A DNA stretch of 64,000 nucleotides from Miltoncostaea sp963762825 (GTDB taxonomy: Bacteria; Actinomycetota; Thermoleophilia; Miltoncostaeales; Miltoncostaeaceae): positions 930,001-994,000 of the forward strand of contig CAVXLZ010000002.1 in the NCBI GenBank assembly GCA_963762825.1, given 5' to 3'. How positions within the stretch are numbered: the first letter of the stretch is position 1; each line of letters opens with the position of its first letter. The position numbers were made by a program, and so were the translations under genes. Below are positions 50,708 to 64,000 of the stretch, piece after piece. The notes beneath the pieces are model-generated. The model was not told the origin of the DNA. It did no database searches and was given only the letters and a program-made list of their open reading frames with translations.

Positions 50708-51196
50708 GTGCTGCCCACGATCGTCCTCGGTGCCCTGCCGGGGGGCGGCGACTGGTCGGCGCGCCTGTCGCGCATCGGGCTCGACGTGACCGCGAGCGGT
50801 GCCGACGAGGACACCCCCGAGACGCTCTCGCTGGCCTCCGCGGCCGCACCCCACCTCGCGCTGAAGGCGCGCGTGGCGGACGCGGGCGCCCTCGACGGCC
50901 GCCGCGGCCTGATCGTGGAAACCACGGGCGACGTTCCATCCGGCCTCTACCGCCTCGGGCCGGAGGAGGAGATGGTGGTCGCGGTCCGCCCCGCCGCCCC
51001 GTTGGAGGATGTGATGGACGTCGCGCGCCACGTGCTCCGGGCCGCGCGCGAGGGCGTCCCCTCGGCCCTGTGGGTGGCCGTCCCCCCGGGCATGGAGCTC
51101 CTCGAGCCCGCCGTCGCCGAGCAGAAGCTCGAGATCCTCGTGACGGGCGCTCGGCAGGCCCGGCTCTACCTCGCCAAGGAGCAGTTCGACATCTGA
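50708..51196 (+). CDS. Possible MetE/UroD-like barrel fragment, unknown function
   Basis: 162 aa from GTG 50708; the reading frame continues sensibly upstream (RRDELAALGVQLPVLP) without a normal start. LTRIGLD-like RLSRIGLDVTASG, VETTGDVPSGLYRLGPEEEMV, and ALWVAVPPGMELLEPAVAEQKLEIL resemble the C-terminal half of MetE/epoxyalkane-CoM-type barrels, where the matching text carries a zinc Cys, absent here. It converges on metH with a 26-nt gap. The family call is tentative. Confidence 0.45.
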   Translation: MLPTIVLGALPGGGDWSARLSRIGLDVTASGADEDTPETLSLASAAAPHLALKARVADAGALDGRRGLIVETTGDVPSGLYRLGPEEEMVVAVRPAAPLEDVMDVARHVLRAAREGVPSALWVAVPPGMELLEPAVAEQKLEILVTGARQARLYLAKEQFDI

Positions 51197-51222
51197 GGCC
51201 CGCCGGAGTGGGGCATGCGGCG

Positions 51223-54933
<3,711 letters not shown>

Positions 54934-54940
54934 CCGGGGG

Positions 54941-54946
54941 AGGTTA
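54941..54946 (-). promoter_or_regulatory. Leaderless -10 box (TAACCT) for metH
   Basis: Ends 7 nt before ATG 54933; its TAA is also the stop codon of the 71-aa gene upstream. Confidence 0.45.
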
Positions 54947-55159
54947 GCGTCCCTTGTCCGACCCGCCGGGAAAGAGCACGCGAGCGACCACCGGCCCGGC
55001 CACGATTCCGGCGAGCACGATCCCCACGGCGATGAAGCCGAGCGTCTCGTCGTCGTTGGCCACCGAGATCATCCCCAGCGGGGCTGCGATGACGCAGGCG
55101 ACGACCAGCCGGATGGACTTCTCGGCCCGCGGTGAGAGCCGTCGCAGCCGGCCCATCAC
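54944..55159 (-). CDS. Small two-helix membrane protein
   Basis: 71 aa with two hydrophobic helices (about 17-36 and 41-62), a basic N-terminus (MGRLRRLSPRAEK) and a short tail (FPGGSDKGR). No family recognised. Last gene of the fab series; ATG 55159 overlaps the fabF stop by 4 nt. Conservation of its place next to fabF would be the main support for function. Confidence 0.65.
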   Translation of the reverse strand: MMGRLRRLSPRAEKSIRLVVACVIAAPLGMISVANDDETLGFIAVGIVLAGIVAGPVVARVLFPGGSDKGR

Positions 55160-56418
55160 GATCGCCGGTCCTCGTGGCGGGTCAACGCCAGCACCGCGTT
55201 GTGGCCGCCGAGGCCGTAGGACGCCGAGAGGGCGACCCGGATATCGGCGGGACGGGAGGCGTTCGCGACATGGTCCACCCCCGAGCAGGCCGGGTCGATC
55301 GCGTGCAGGTTGATCGTGGGCGGCAGCGTCCCCTCGCGCAGGGCGAGGCCGGTGATCGCCGCCTCGAGCGCCCCGGTCGCCCCCATGCAGTGCCCGTGCA
55401 TCGACTTGGTGGCGCTCACCGCCACTCGCGCGGCGATCTCCTCACCGAGCACGATCTGGAGCATCCTCACCTCCGTTGGGTCGCCCGGCTGGCTGGCCCC
55501 GCCGTGGGCGTTGACGTGGTCAACGTCGGCGGGGGCGATCCCGGCGTCGTCGAGGGCGGCCCGCACGGCCCGGGCCTGCGGCGCGCCGCTCGGATCGGGA
55601 TCGGTGATGTGGTACCCGTCCGAGCTCGCGCCGTATCCGGCGACCTCGCAGATGATGTCGGCCCCCCGGGCCTCGGCGTCCTCGAGCCGCTCCAACACCA
55701 CCACGGCACCGGCCTCGCCCACGAGGAACCCGTCCCGGTCGCGATCGAACGGGCGCGCCGCACCGGCCGGGTCGTCGTTGCGGTGCGAGAGCACCCGCAT
55801 CGCGTCGAAACCGGCCACGAAGTAGGGGGAGATGAGCGTGTCGCCACCACCGGCCAGCATCGCTCGCGCGTCTCCCCGGCGGATCGTGTCGGCCGCCGTG
55901 CCGATGGCGTCCGTGCCCGCCGCGCAGGCCGTGCACACGGCGGTCACCGGACCGCGCAGGCCGAGCTCGATGGAGACCTGGCCGGCGCCCATGTTGGCGA
56001 CGCTGAGGGGGATCGCGAACGGGGAGACACGCTCCGGTCCGCGCTCGAGCATGACGCGGTGCTGCTCCTCGCGCGAGATCGTGCCCGAGCCGCCGTTGCC
56101 GATGATCGCGCCGATGCCGGCCCCGTCGTCGTCGATGACGAAAGCGGCGTCCTCCACGGCGAGGCGGGCTGCTGCCACGGCGAGCTGGGCGTAGCGGTCC
56201 ATGCGGCGGGACGCCTTGCGGTCGATGAAGTCGGTGGGGTCGAAGCCGTGGGCCTCGCAGGCGATGCGCACCTCCGAGTCGGTCGTGTCGAAGAGCGTGA
56301 TCAGGCCCGCCCCGGAGCGCCCGGCGACCACCGATCGCCACATCTCCTCCCGGCCGATCCCCAGTGGGCAGACCACGCCGATGCCGGTCATCACCACGCG
56401 GGTGCGCCCGGGCGTCAT
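55156..56418 (-). CDS. fabF: Beta-ketoacyl-ACP synthase II (second copy)
   Basis: 420 aa, thiolase-fold condensing enzyme. Nucleophile C165 (VCTACAAGTDA), H305 (HVNAHGGASQPGD; usual Thr replaced by Gly) and H343 (HGHCMGATGALE), with K338. It elongates acyl-ACP with malonyl-ACP. Clearly paralogous to the copy directly upstream; both have the complete triad, so neither is a chain-length-factor type. Overlaps the neighbours by 4 nt on both sides. Confidence 0.92.
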   Translation of the reverse strand: MTPGRTRVVMTGIGVVCPLGIGREEMWRSVVAGRSGAGLITLFDTTDSEVRIACEAHGFDPTDFIDRKASRRMDRYAQLAVAAARLAVEDAAFVIDDDGAGIGAIIGNGGSGTISREEQHRVMLERGPERVSPFAIPLSVANMGAGQVSIELGLRGPVTAVCTACAAGTDAIGTAADTIRRGDARAMLAGGGDTLISPYFVAGFDAMRVLSHRNDDPAGAARPFDRDRDGFLVGEAGAVVVLERLEDAEARGADIICEVAGYGASSDGYHITDPDPSGAPQARAVRAALDDAGIAPADVDHVNAHGGASQPGDPTEVRMLQIVLGEEIAARVAVSATKSMHGHCMGATGALEAAITGLALREGTLPPTINLHAIDPACSGVDHVANASRPADIRVALSASYGLGGHNAVLALTRHEDRRS

Positions 56419-57665
56419 GGGTGCCCCGGCTTCGAGAAGGCGAGGACGGCGTTGTGACCGCCGAAGCCGAACGAGTTGGAGAGGACGACGTCAACGCGCG
56501 TCTGCCGCCCCGCGCCGAGCACGTGGTCGACACCGCCGCAGGCCTCGTCGAGCTCATCGACGTTGATCGTCGGAGGGACGCGTTCCTCGCGCACCACCAG
56601 CGCGGCGAGCACGGCCTCGAACCCGCCCGCAGCGCCCATCCCGTGGCCGTGCATCGACTTGGTGGACGAGACCATCACCTCGGGTGCACGGTCGCCCACG
56701 AGCTGGCGGATGGCACCGATCTCGACCGGATCGCCGGCCGGTGTGGAGGTGCCGTGGGCGTTGACGTAGTCAACCTGCGAGGGGTCGAGCCCTCCGCGCT
56801 GGAGCGCCATGCGCATCGCCGCCACCTGCCAGCGTCCACTCGGGTCGGGCTCGGTGAGATGGTAGGCGTCGCTGCTCGCGCCGTACCCGCGCAGCTCGCA
56901 GACGATCTCGGCGCCGCGTGCCTCGGCGTGCTCGAGGCTCTCGAGCACCACCACGCCCGCGCCCTCCGCCGCGACGAAGCCGTCGCGGGTCGTGTCGAAG
57001 GGCCGGCTGGCGCGCTCGGGGGCGTCGTTGCGCCGCGAGAGCGCCCGCGTGGCGTCGAGGCCCGCCATGCAGAACGGGGTCACTCCGGCCTCCGTCCCGC
57101 CCGCCACCATCACGTCCGCCGCCCCTCGCCGGATGACCGCGGCGGCCTCGCCGATGCCGTGGTTGCCCGAGGCGCATGCCGTGACCACGCAACTGCTCGG
57201 CCCGCCCAGTCCGAGCTGCATCGAGACGTGGCCGGCCGACATGTTCACGATGGTCATCGGCACCATCAGCGGGGAGGCCCGACCCGGTCCCCGCTCGACG
57301 AGCGCGACGTTGTTCACCTCGAAGGTCTCGCTGGCGCCGTTGCCGGTCGAGATGACGGTGCCCGTCCTCTCGCCGTGGCCTTCGATGGTGAGCCCGGCGT
57401 CCTCCACGGCGAGCCGCGCCGCCGCCACCGCGAACTGGCTCGCGCGATCCATGCGCCTCACCGCGCGCCGGTCCAGCTCGAAGTCGGCCGGGTCGAAGCC
57501 CTCCACCTCGCAGGCGATCTGGCAGGCGTGGGCGGAGGCGTCGAAGCGGGTGATGAGCCTCGCCGTGGAGCGACCGGCGAGCGCGGCCTCCCAGGCCGCT
57601 CGCCATCCGATGCCGAGGGGGGACACCATGCCGAGCCCCGTGATGACGACCCGCCCGCTGCTCAT
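56415..57665 (-). CDS. fabF: Beta-ketoacyl-ACP synthase II (first copy)
   Basis: 416 aa. C164 (VTACASGNHG), H304 (VNAHGTSTPAGD), K336 and H341 (MHGHGMGAAGG) form the full KAS II active site; NSFGFGGHNAVLAF closes the protein. The tandem with a second fabF suggests division of labour by chain length or branching. Start ATG 57665 overlaps the fabG stop. Confidence 0.94.
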   Translation of the reverse strand: MSSGRVVITGLGMVSPLGIGWRAAWEAALAGRSTARLITRFDASAHACQIACEVEGFDPADFELDRRAVRRMDRASQFAVAAARLAVEDAGLTIEGHGERTGTVISTGNGASETFEVNNVALVERGPGRASPLMVPMTIVNMSAGHVSMQLGLGGPSSCVVTACASGNHGIGEAAAVIRRGAADVMVAGGTEAGVTPFCMAGLDATRALSRRNDAPERASRPFDTTRDGFVAAEGAGVVVLESLEHAEARGAEIVCELRGYGASSDAYHLTEPDPSGRWQVAAMRMALQRGGLDPSQVDYVNAHGTSTPAGDPVEIGAIRQLVGDRAPEVMVSSTKSMHGHGMGAAGGFEAVLAALVVREERVPPTINVDELDEACGGVDHVLGAGRQTRVDVVLSNSFGFGGHNAVLAFSKPGHP

Positions 57666-58396
57666 ATGCGCAGGCCTCCGTCCACCGCGAGCACCGTCCC
57701 CGTGATGAACGCCGAGTCGGGCGAGCAGAGGAAGGCGACCGGGCCGGCGACGTCCTCCGGCGATCCGAGTCGCGCGAGCGCCGTCGCCTCGAGCAGATGG
57801 GCGCGATGCTCGTCGGCGAGCACGTCCGTGAGGCGGGTGGCGATGTAGCCGGGCGCGACCGCGTTGACGCGCACATTGCGTGGGCCGGCCTCTCTCGCCA
57901 GGGCACGCGTGAGGCCGATGATCCCGGCCTTCGAGGCGGCGTAGTTCGACTGCCCGGCGTTGCCCTGAACGCCCACGACCGACGACATCGTCACGATGCT
58001 GCCGGAGCGCCGGCGCATCATCCCCCGCAGCGCAGCGCGCACCACGGCCATCGTTCCGGTCAGGTTGACGTCGATCGGCGCCCGCCACGCGTCGCCGCCC
58101 ATGCGAACGGCCGGGCCGTCGCGGGTGATCCCCGCATTGGCCACCAGGGCGTCGAGTGGCCCGAGCGCGTCCTCGACCTCCTCGATGACCGCGGCGGCGT
58201 CATCCCAGTCGCGCGCCTCGGCGCGGCGGATGTGCGCGCGGCGACCGGCGCGCGCCACCTCGGCGGCGACCACCTCGGCGCCTGCTCTGTCCTCCGCGTA
58301 GGTCAGGCCGATGTCGTGGCCCTGGCGCGCGAGGGCCAGCGCACATGCTGCGCCGATCCCCTTGCTCGCCCCCGTGACGAGCGCGATCGGCGGCAC
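57662..58396 (-). CDS. fabG: 3-oxoacyl-ACP reductase
   Basis: 244 aa SDR. TGASKGIGAACA binds NADPH, NAGITRDG, S139-Y152-K156 (MSSVVGVQGNAGQSNYAASKAG), and C-terminal VDGGLRI. Reduces the 3-keto group after each condensation. GTG 58396 shares one base with the fabD TAG stop. Confidence 0.94.
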   Translation of the reverse strand: MPPIALVTGASKGIGAACALALARQGHDIGLTYAEDRAGAEVVAAEVARAGRRAHIRRAEARDWDDAAAVIEEVEDALGPLDALVANAGITRDGPAVRMGGDAWRAPIDVNLTGTMAVVRAALRGMMRRRSGSIVTMSSVVGVQGNAGQSNYAASKAGIIGLTRALAREAGPRNVRVNAVAPGYIATRLTDVLADEHRAHLLEATALARLGSPEDVAGPVAFLCSPDSAFITGTVLAVDGGLRI

Positions 58397-59349
58397 TATC
58401 CGGGCGACTGCCCGGCGAGCGCAAGAAGGGCCGGGAGGTCGGACGGATCGCCCAGATGCACCGCCTGGACTCCCGGTCGGATGCGCCGCACGAGGCCCAC
58501 CAGGACACGCCGGTGGCCGAACTCGACGAAGCTGTCGACGCCGAAGTCGAGCGCCAGCCTGACGGTCTGGGTGAACCGCACCGGGGCGGTGAGCTGCTGG
58601 GCGAGCAGCGAGCGAAGCCGCTCGCCGCGCTCGAAGGCGCCCGATGTGGCCGAGAGGAAGGGGAGCGAGGGCGTGCTCAGCTTCACGCTCGAGAGCGTCT
58701 CGCGCAGCTTGTCGGCGGCCGGCGCCATGACCGACGAGTGGAACGCGCCATCGACGTCGAGGAGCTTCGCCTTGATGCCGCGGGCGCGCGCCAGGTCGAG
58801 CAACCGGTCGACGCCCTTCGAGAGCCCCGAAGCGACGATCTGTCCCGGGCAGTTGTAGTTGGCCGGCCACACCTCGCCGGCCTCGATGCACAGCGCCTCC
58901 ACGTCCTCGTCGCTCGCGCCGAGCAGCGCGGCCATCGAGCCGGGTTGGGTGGCGACGACGTCCGTGGTGGCCGCCCCGCGCGCCTGCACCAGGCGCAGGG
59001 CCTCGGCGAAGGAGAGGCTCCCGCAGGCCACCAGGGCCGAGTACTCGCCCAGCGAGTGGCCCATGGTGAGGCTTCCCTCCACGCCGTGGTCGCGCGCCAC
59101 GCGCCATGCCGCCACGGAGTTCGTGAGAACGGCAGGCTGGCAGTGGACGGTCGACATGAGGTCGTCGTGAGGCCCCTCGAAGCAGATGCGCGCGAGGTCG
59201 TACCCGAGGAGGTCGTTGGCCTCCTCGAAGGTGCGGCGGGCTGTGGGGAAGGCGTCAGCGAGCGCCTTGCCCATGCCGACCTCCTGCGCTCCCTGTCCGG
59301 GGAACAGGAGGGCGATCAGGGCGAGCACTCCACGGTGCGGCGGGGACAC
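58396..59349 (-). CDS. fabD: Malonyl-CoA:ACP transacylase
   Basis: 317 aa from GTG 59349 (GTG 59328 is an alternative giving VLALIALLFPG). LFPGQGAQEVGMGK, nucleophile S99 in GHSLGEYSAL, and DGAFHSSVMAPA with the catalytic His. Loads malonyl onto ACP. No acpP, fabH or acc gene is adjacent, so those steps are encoded elsewhere. First gene of the fab operon. Confidence 0.94.
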   Translation of the reverse strand: MSPPHRGVLALIALLFPGQGAQEVGMGKALADAFPTARRTFEEANDLLGYDLARICFEGPHDDLMSTVHCQPAVLTNSVAAWRVARDHGVEGSLTMGHSLGEYSALVACGSLSFAEALRLVQARGAATTDVVATQPGSMAALLGASDEDVEALCIEAGEVWPANYNCPGQIVASGLSKGVDRLLDLARARGIKAKLLDVDGAFHSSVMAPAADKLRETLSSVKLSTPSLPFLSATSGAFERGERLRSLLAQQLTAPVRFTQTVRLALDFGVDSFVEFGHRRVLVGLVRRIRPGVQAVHLGDPSDLPALLALAGQSPG

Positions 59350-59389
59350 GCGACCGTATTCATCCCGACTCCTCGCGCGGCAGGGGCAT

Positions 59390-59408
59390 CACGGGTGGGC
59401 CACCCGTG
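59390..59408 (-). promoter_or_regulatory. Palindromic operator candidate for the fab operon
   Basis: CACGGGTGG-G-CCACCCGTG, 9-bp perfect arms. It lies just downstream of the predicted transcription start (-10 at 59419-59424), where a bound repressor would block transcription, as FapR/FasR-type regulators do in other bacteria. It could also form a hairpin in the 5' leader. Confidence 0.55.
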
Positions 59409-59418
59409 AGAACGAGCC

Positions 59419-59448
59419 ATGATAGGCCGCCGGGGCACCCCCGTTCAA
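59419..59448 (-). promoter_or_regulatory. Promoter of the fab operon
   Basis: TTGAAC at 59448-59443 and TATCAT at 59424-59419 separated by 18 nt, the best -35/-10 pair in the window; leader of about 60 nt. Confidence 0.6.
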
Positions 59449-59506
59449 GCGAGATCATCCGAGAGTGCGTGTGCAGACGGCCGAGTTGGCCACCGCGAAA
59501 GGCACT

Positions 59507-59518
59507 CTGAAGGACCCT

Positions 59519-59522
<4 letters not shown>
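59507..59522 (-). terminator. Hairpin over the kinase stop codon
   Basis: CTGAAGG-AC-CCTTCAG, a 7-bp stem overlapping the TGA at 59521-59519; weak terminator candidate before the fab promoter. Confidence 0.35.
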
Positions 59523-61087
<1,565 letters not shown>

Positions 61088-61096
61088 CGGGTCGCG

Positions 61097-61102
61097 AGCC
61101 TA
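61097..61102 (-). promoter_or_regulatory. Leaderless -10 box (TAGGCT) for the kinase
   Basis: Ends 9 nt before ATG 61087. Confidence 0.45.
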
Positions 61103-61142
61103 CCAGCGGGATCGTGGCCCCCAGCCTCCCCCTTCTGCCACG

Positions 61143-62990
61143 ATGGTGGCGATGCCCCCGCTCATTCCGCTCGGACACTTCTTCGACAACCCCGAGCGGG
61201 CGTTGGCGCGTTTGTCCCCGGACGGCTCGCGCATCTCCTGGCTGGCCCCCCGGGACGGGGTCCTGAACGTCTGGGTTCGGGACGCGAGCGGCGGTGAGGC
61301 CGCCCCCGTGACCGACGACCACGACCGGGGGGTGCGCTCGTACCTGTGGTCACGCGACTCGAGTCGGATCCTCTACAGCCAGGACGCGGGGGGCGACGAG
61401 AACCACCACCTGCTCTCGGTGGACGCGGCCGGCGAGGGCCGCCTGCGCGACCTGACGCCGTTTGCCGGTGTGCGAGCCGGGTTGATCGCCGCGCCGAGGG
61501 CCACGCCACGCCACATCCTGATCTCGATGAACCTGCGCGAGCGCTCCCTCTTCGACGCATACCGCCTCACGCTGGCCACGGGGCGCCTGGAGATGGTCGG
61601 GCGCAACCCCGGCAACATCCTCGGCTGGCAGGCCGATCGGCAGGGTCGTCTGCGGGCCGCCTACGCCCAGACGCCCGCGGGCGACTACGAGCTGCTGGTG
61701 CGCGACGACGAGGCCGACGAGCTACGGGTCGTGGCCGCGTTCGCCAACGAGGACGGCGGTCAGCCCTACGCCTTCACCCCCGACGGCACCGGTCTCTGGG
61801 TGGGGAGCGCGCGCGGCAGCGACCTGCTGCGCCTCGTCGAGCTCGACCCCACCGACGGCACCGAGCGCGAGATCGACCGCGACGACGAGGTCGATCTGGC
61901 GGGTCCCATGATCAGCGACGTCACCGGCAAGCTGCTCGGGGCGGTCTACCTGCGGGACCGGGTCGTGCTGCACGCATTCGACGAGCGTCTCGCCCGCGAC
62001 TGGGAGGCGGTGCGGGCGCTGCACCCCGGCGATCCGCGGATCACCGGCCAGGACGCCGCCGAGAGCCGGTGGATCGTGGCGTTCGACGACGACCGCGATC
62101 CGGGGGCGACCTTCCTCTACGACAGGGATTCGGGCGAGGCGGAGCTGCTCTACCGCTCGCGGCCGTGGCTCGATCCGGCGACGCTCGCACCGATGACGCC
62201 GGTCCGCATCACCTCGCGCGACGGCCTGGCCCTCAACAGCTACCTGACGCTCCCACTCGACGTCCCGCCGCGCGATCTGCCCGCCGTGCTGGTGGTGCAC
62301 GGGGGGCCCTGGTCGCGCGACGCGTGGGGATACGACCCACAGGCCCAGATGCTCGCCAACCGCGGCTACGCGGTCCTGCAGGTCAACTACCGCGGCTCGA
62401 CGGGTTTCGGCAAGGCCTTCACCCACGCCGCCGAGCGGGAGTTCGCCGGCAGGATGCACGACGATCTCCTCGACGGGGTGGAGTGGCTGGTCGGCCAGGG
62501 GATCGCCGACCGCGCGCGCATCGGGATCTACGGCGGATCCTACGGCGGGTACGCCGCACTGGTGGGCGCGAGCTTCACGCCGGATGTCTTCGCCGCTGCG
62601 GTGAGCATGGTGGGGCCGTCGAGCCTGGTCACCCTGGTGCGCTCGTTTCCGGCCTACTGGCGTCCGCTGCTGGCCAGCACCTGGTTCCGGTACGTCGGCG
62701 ACCCGGACGACCCTGAGCAGCTCGCCGACCTCGAGGCCCGCTCGCCGCTGAGCCGCGTCGATGCCATCACCGCGCCGCTGCTGGTGATCCAGGGGGCCAA
62801 CGACCCTCGCGTCACCAAGCCCGAGTCCGACCAGATCGTCGCGGCCCTTCGGGCGCGGGGCGTCGATGTGGAGTACCTGGTCAAGGACGACGAGGGTCAT
62901 GGCTTCGTGAAGCCCGAGAACCGAATGGAGGCCTATTCGGCCATCGAGCGCTTCTTCGCCAAGCACCTCGGCGGACGGACCGCCGGCTGA
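61143..62990 (+). CDS. S9 prolyl-oligopeptidase-family peptidase
   Basis: 615 aa (or from Met 61152). N-terminal beta-propeller (about 15-330; repeats such as RLSPDGSRISWLAP and FTPDGTGLWVG), C-terminal alpha/beta hydrolase with Ser466 (GGSYGGYA), Asp554 (QGANDPRV) and His586 (DEGHGF). LVVHGGPW and QVNYRGSTGFG are S9C acylaminoacyl-peptidase-type strings. No signal peptide, so cytoplasmic peptide turnover. Divergent from the kinase. Confidence 0.92.
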   Translation: MVAMPPLIPLGHFFDNPERALARLSPDGSRISWLAPRDGVLNVWVRDASGGEAAPVTDDHDRGVRSYLWSRDSSRILYSQDAGGDENHHLLSVDAAGEGRLRDLTPFAGVRAGLIAAPRATPRHILISMNLRERSLFDAYRLTLATGRLEMVGRNPGNILGWQADRQGRLRAAYAQTPAGDYELLVRDDEADELRVVAAFANEDGGQPYAFTPDGTGLWVGSARGSDLLRLVELDPTDGTEREIDRDDEVDLAGPMISDVTGKLLGAVYLRDRVVLHAFDERLARDWEAVRALHPGDPRITGQDAAESRWIVAFDDDRDPGATFLYDRDSGEAELLYRSRPWLDPATLAPMTPVRITSRDGLALNSYLTLPLDVPPRDLPAVLVVHGGPWSRDAWGYDPQAQMLANRGYAVLQVNYRGSTGFGKAFTHAAEREFAGRMHDDLLDGVEWLVGQGIADRARIGIYGGSYGGYAALVGASFTPDVFAAAVSMVGPSSLVTLVRSFPAYWRPLLASTWFRYVGDPDDPEQLADLEARSPLSRVDAITAPLLVIQGANDPRVTKPESDQIVAALRARGVDVEYLVKDDEGHGFVKPENRMEAYSAIERFFAKHLGGRTAG

Positions 62991-64000
62991 CCGCGAGCGC
63001 GGCGCCGCGGTACCGCTGGGCGGTGCTGGCCGTCGGCATGACGGCCCAAGCGAGCATCTCCGCCCTCCAGCTCGGGCTCCCCGCCGTCGCGCCGCAGCTG
63101 CGCGACGAGTACTCCCTGTCGCTGGCGGCGACCGGAGCCCTGCTGGCGGCCTCGACCGTGGGGATCATCGCCACGCTCCTGGCCTGGGGCGCCCTCGCCG
63201 ACCGCATCGGCGAGCGGGCCGTGATCGGCATCGGCCTCACCGGTGCCGCGGCTGCGCTGGCGCTCGGCTCGCGCGCGGGCTCCGCCCAGGCGCTCGGCGC
63301 CTGCCTGGTGGCGGCGGGCGCCTTCGGCTCCAGCGCCAACGCGGCCAGCGGACGCGCGGTGGTGGCCTGGTTCGACGTGTCCCAACGCGGTCTGGCGCTC
63401 GGCCTGCGCCACATGTTGACGCCCCTCGGGGGCGCCCTGGCCGCCGTCTCCCTGCCGTTCATCGCCGACCGGGGAGGGGTCGGGGATGCGCTGCTGGCCC
63501 TCGCGGGCGCGCTGCTGGTGGGCGCGCTCGCGGGGGCGATCGGGCTGCGCCGAGCCGAGCCCGCCGCCGCCCCGGCGGAGATCGACGATCCGCCACCGGG
63601 TGGCGGGCCATTGCGCGATCCCGCCATCTGGCGTCTCTCGCTCGGCACCGCCAGCGTGGTGCTGGCCCAGCTGTCGGTGCTGAGCTTTCTGGCGCTCTAC
63701 CTGCACGAGGAGCGCGGATGGTCGGTCGGCGCCGCCGCGCTCGCGCTGGGTGCGGTGCAGATCGGGGGCGCCGTCTCGCGGGTCGCGGCGGGGGCCTGGT
63801 CGGACCGCGCCGGCAGCCGGATCCGGCCCCTGCGCACGCTCGCGCTCTCGGGTGGCGTCACGCTCGGGCTGGCCGCCGCGCTGCTCGGTGCCCCCGACGC
63901 CGCCGCCGCGGGGGCGCTTATCGTGGCGGGGATCCTGACGATGGCCGGCAACGGCGTCTCGTTCGCCGCCGCCGCCGAGATGGCGGGCGCCGGGCGGGTC
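62987..64000 (+). CDS. Major facilitator superfamily transporter, C-terminus cut by window edge
   Basis: At least 338 aa. Helices with the MFS loop LLAWGALADRIGERAVIG between TM2 and TM3, and a second half WSVGAAALALGAVQIGGAVSRVAAGAWSDRAG. About nine of the usual 12 helices are inside the window. No ATG precedes the first helix: CTG 62987, overlapping the peptidase stop as CTGA, would include all of TM1; GTG 63023 would clip it. Substrate unknown. Confidence 0.85.
   Translation, partial: MTASAAPRYRWAVLAVGMTAQASISALQLGLPAVAPQLRDEYSLSLAATGALLAASTVGIIATLLAWGALADRIGERAVIGIGLTGAAAALALGSRAGSAQALGACLVAAGAFGSSANAASGRAVVAWFDVSQRGLALGLRHMLTPLGGALAAVSLPFIADRGGVGDALLALAGALLVGALAGAIGLRRAEPAAAPAEIDDPPPGGGPLRDPAIWRLSLGTASVVLAQLSVLSFLALYLHEERGWSVGAAALALGAVQIGGAVSRVAAGAWSDRAGSRIRPLRTLALSGGVTLGLAAALLGAPDAAAAGALIVAGILTMAGNGVSFAAAAEMAGAGRV

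Noticed and set aside
55156..57665. Type II polyketide synthase KS-alpha/KS-beta pair
   Set aside because: The second protein keeps the active-site cysteine, and fabD and fabG in the same operon indicate ordinary fatty acid synthesis.

Overview
The window is a gene-dense, very GC-rich bacterial chromosome segment with no rRNA, tRNA, mobile element, integrase or CRISPR array that I can see. Gene content points to a high-GC actinobacterium, most likely of the Thermoleophilia (Solirubrobacterales/Gaiellales-like) type; that placement is inference. The reasons are the futalosine menaquinone route, a Bacillus-style menaquinol:cytochrome c reductase (Rieske, cytochrome b, and subunit IV fused to cytochrome c), type II fatty acid synthesis genes, a PASTA-less Ser/Thr kinase, ATP-type PEP carboxykinase, and secreted proteins with QRIxQxAVRR-type segments. 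Many genes start directly at a promoter: a TANNNT box lies 6-9 nt before the start codon, indicating widespread leaderless mRNAs. Inside operons, genes overlap as ATGA or GTGA.

Layout. 1-5 kb: an amidohydrolase cut by the window edge, tatA, a small membrane protein, dcd, lipA, a zinc-ribbon protein and a diguanylate cyclase. 4.8-9.9 kb (minus strand): a rhodanese, mqnC, mqnA, a radical-SAM-like protein without its cluster cysteines, a polyprenyl diphosphate synthase, menG/ubiE and ubiX, i.e. menaquinone head and tail assembly. 10-17.7 kb (minus): qcrC, qcrB, qcrA, ubiD, a polyprenyl-synthase-like helical protein, hemL, a fused siroheme decarboxylase (ahbA-ahbB) and hemB, so quinone, heme and the bc complex that uses both lie side by side. 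Several genes between 10 and 20 kb carry 1-nt frame breaks that look like sequence errors. 17.8-25.8 kb: an atypical SDR, a sigma factor with its YCII partner, aat, an ABC-2 exporter, an AI-2E family protein, an M23-like protein and a YmdB-type phosphodiesterase.

25.8-37 kb is the most interesting regulatory region. An OmpR-type two-component system faces an ABC exporter operon, and the gap between them holds a 19-bp inverted repeat made of CTGAAC direct repeats with an 11-bp period. A near-identical site, at the same 10-nt distance from its -10 box, lies before a second operon (lipoprotein, two ABC ATPases, a 1038-aa MacB/FtsX-like permease). This looks like a self-contained envelope-stress or export regulon.

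37-51 kb: membrane glycosyltransferases with a GtrA flippase, an aminotransferase with D-Ala-D-Ala ligase, three secreted proteins sharing a repeated segment, panE, an enoyl-CoA hydratase family protein, pckA, a two-domain VOC protein and a fragmentary MetE-like protein. 51-64 kb: metH, a fab operon (fabD, fabG and two fabF genes) with a well-formed promoter and an adjacent palindromic operator candidate, a Ser/Thr kinase, an S9 peptidase and a truncated MFS transporter.
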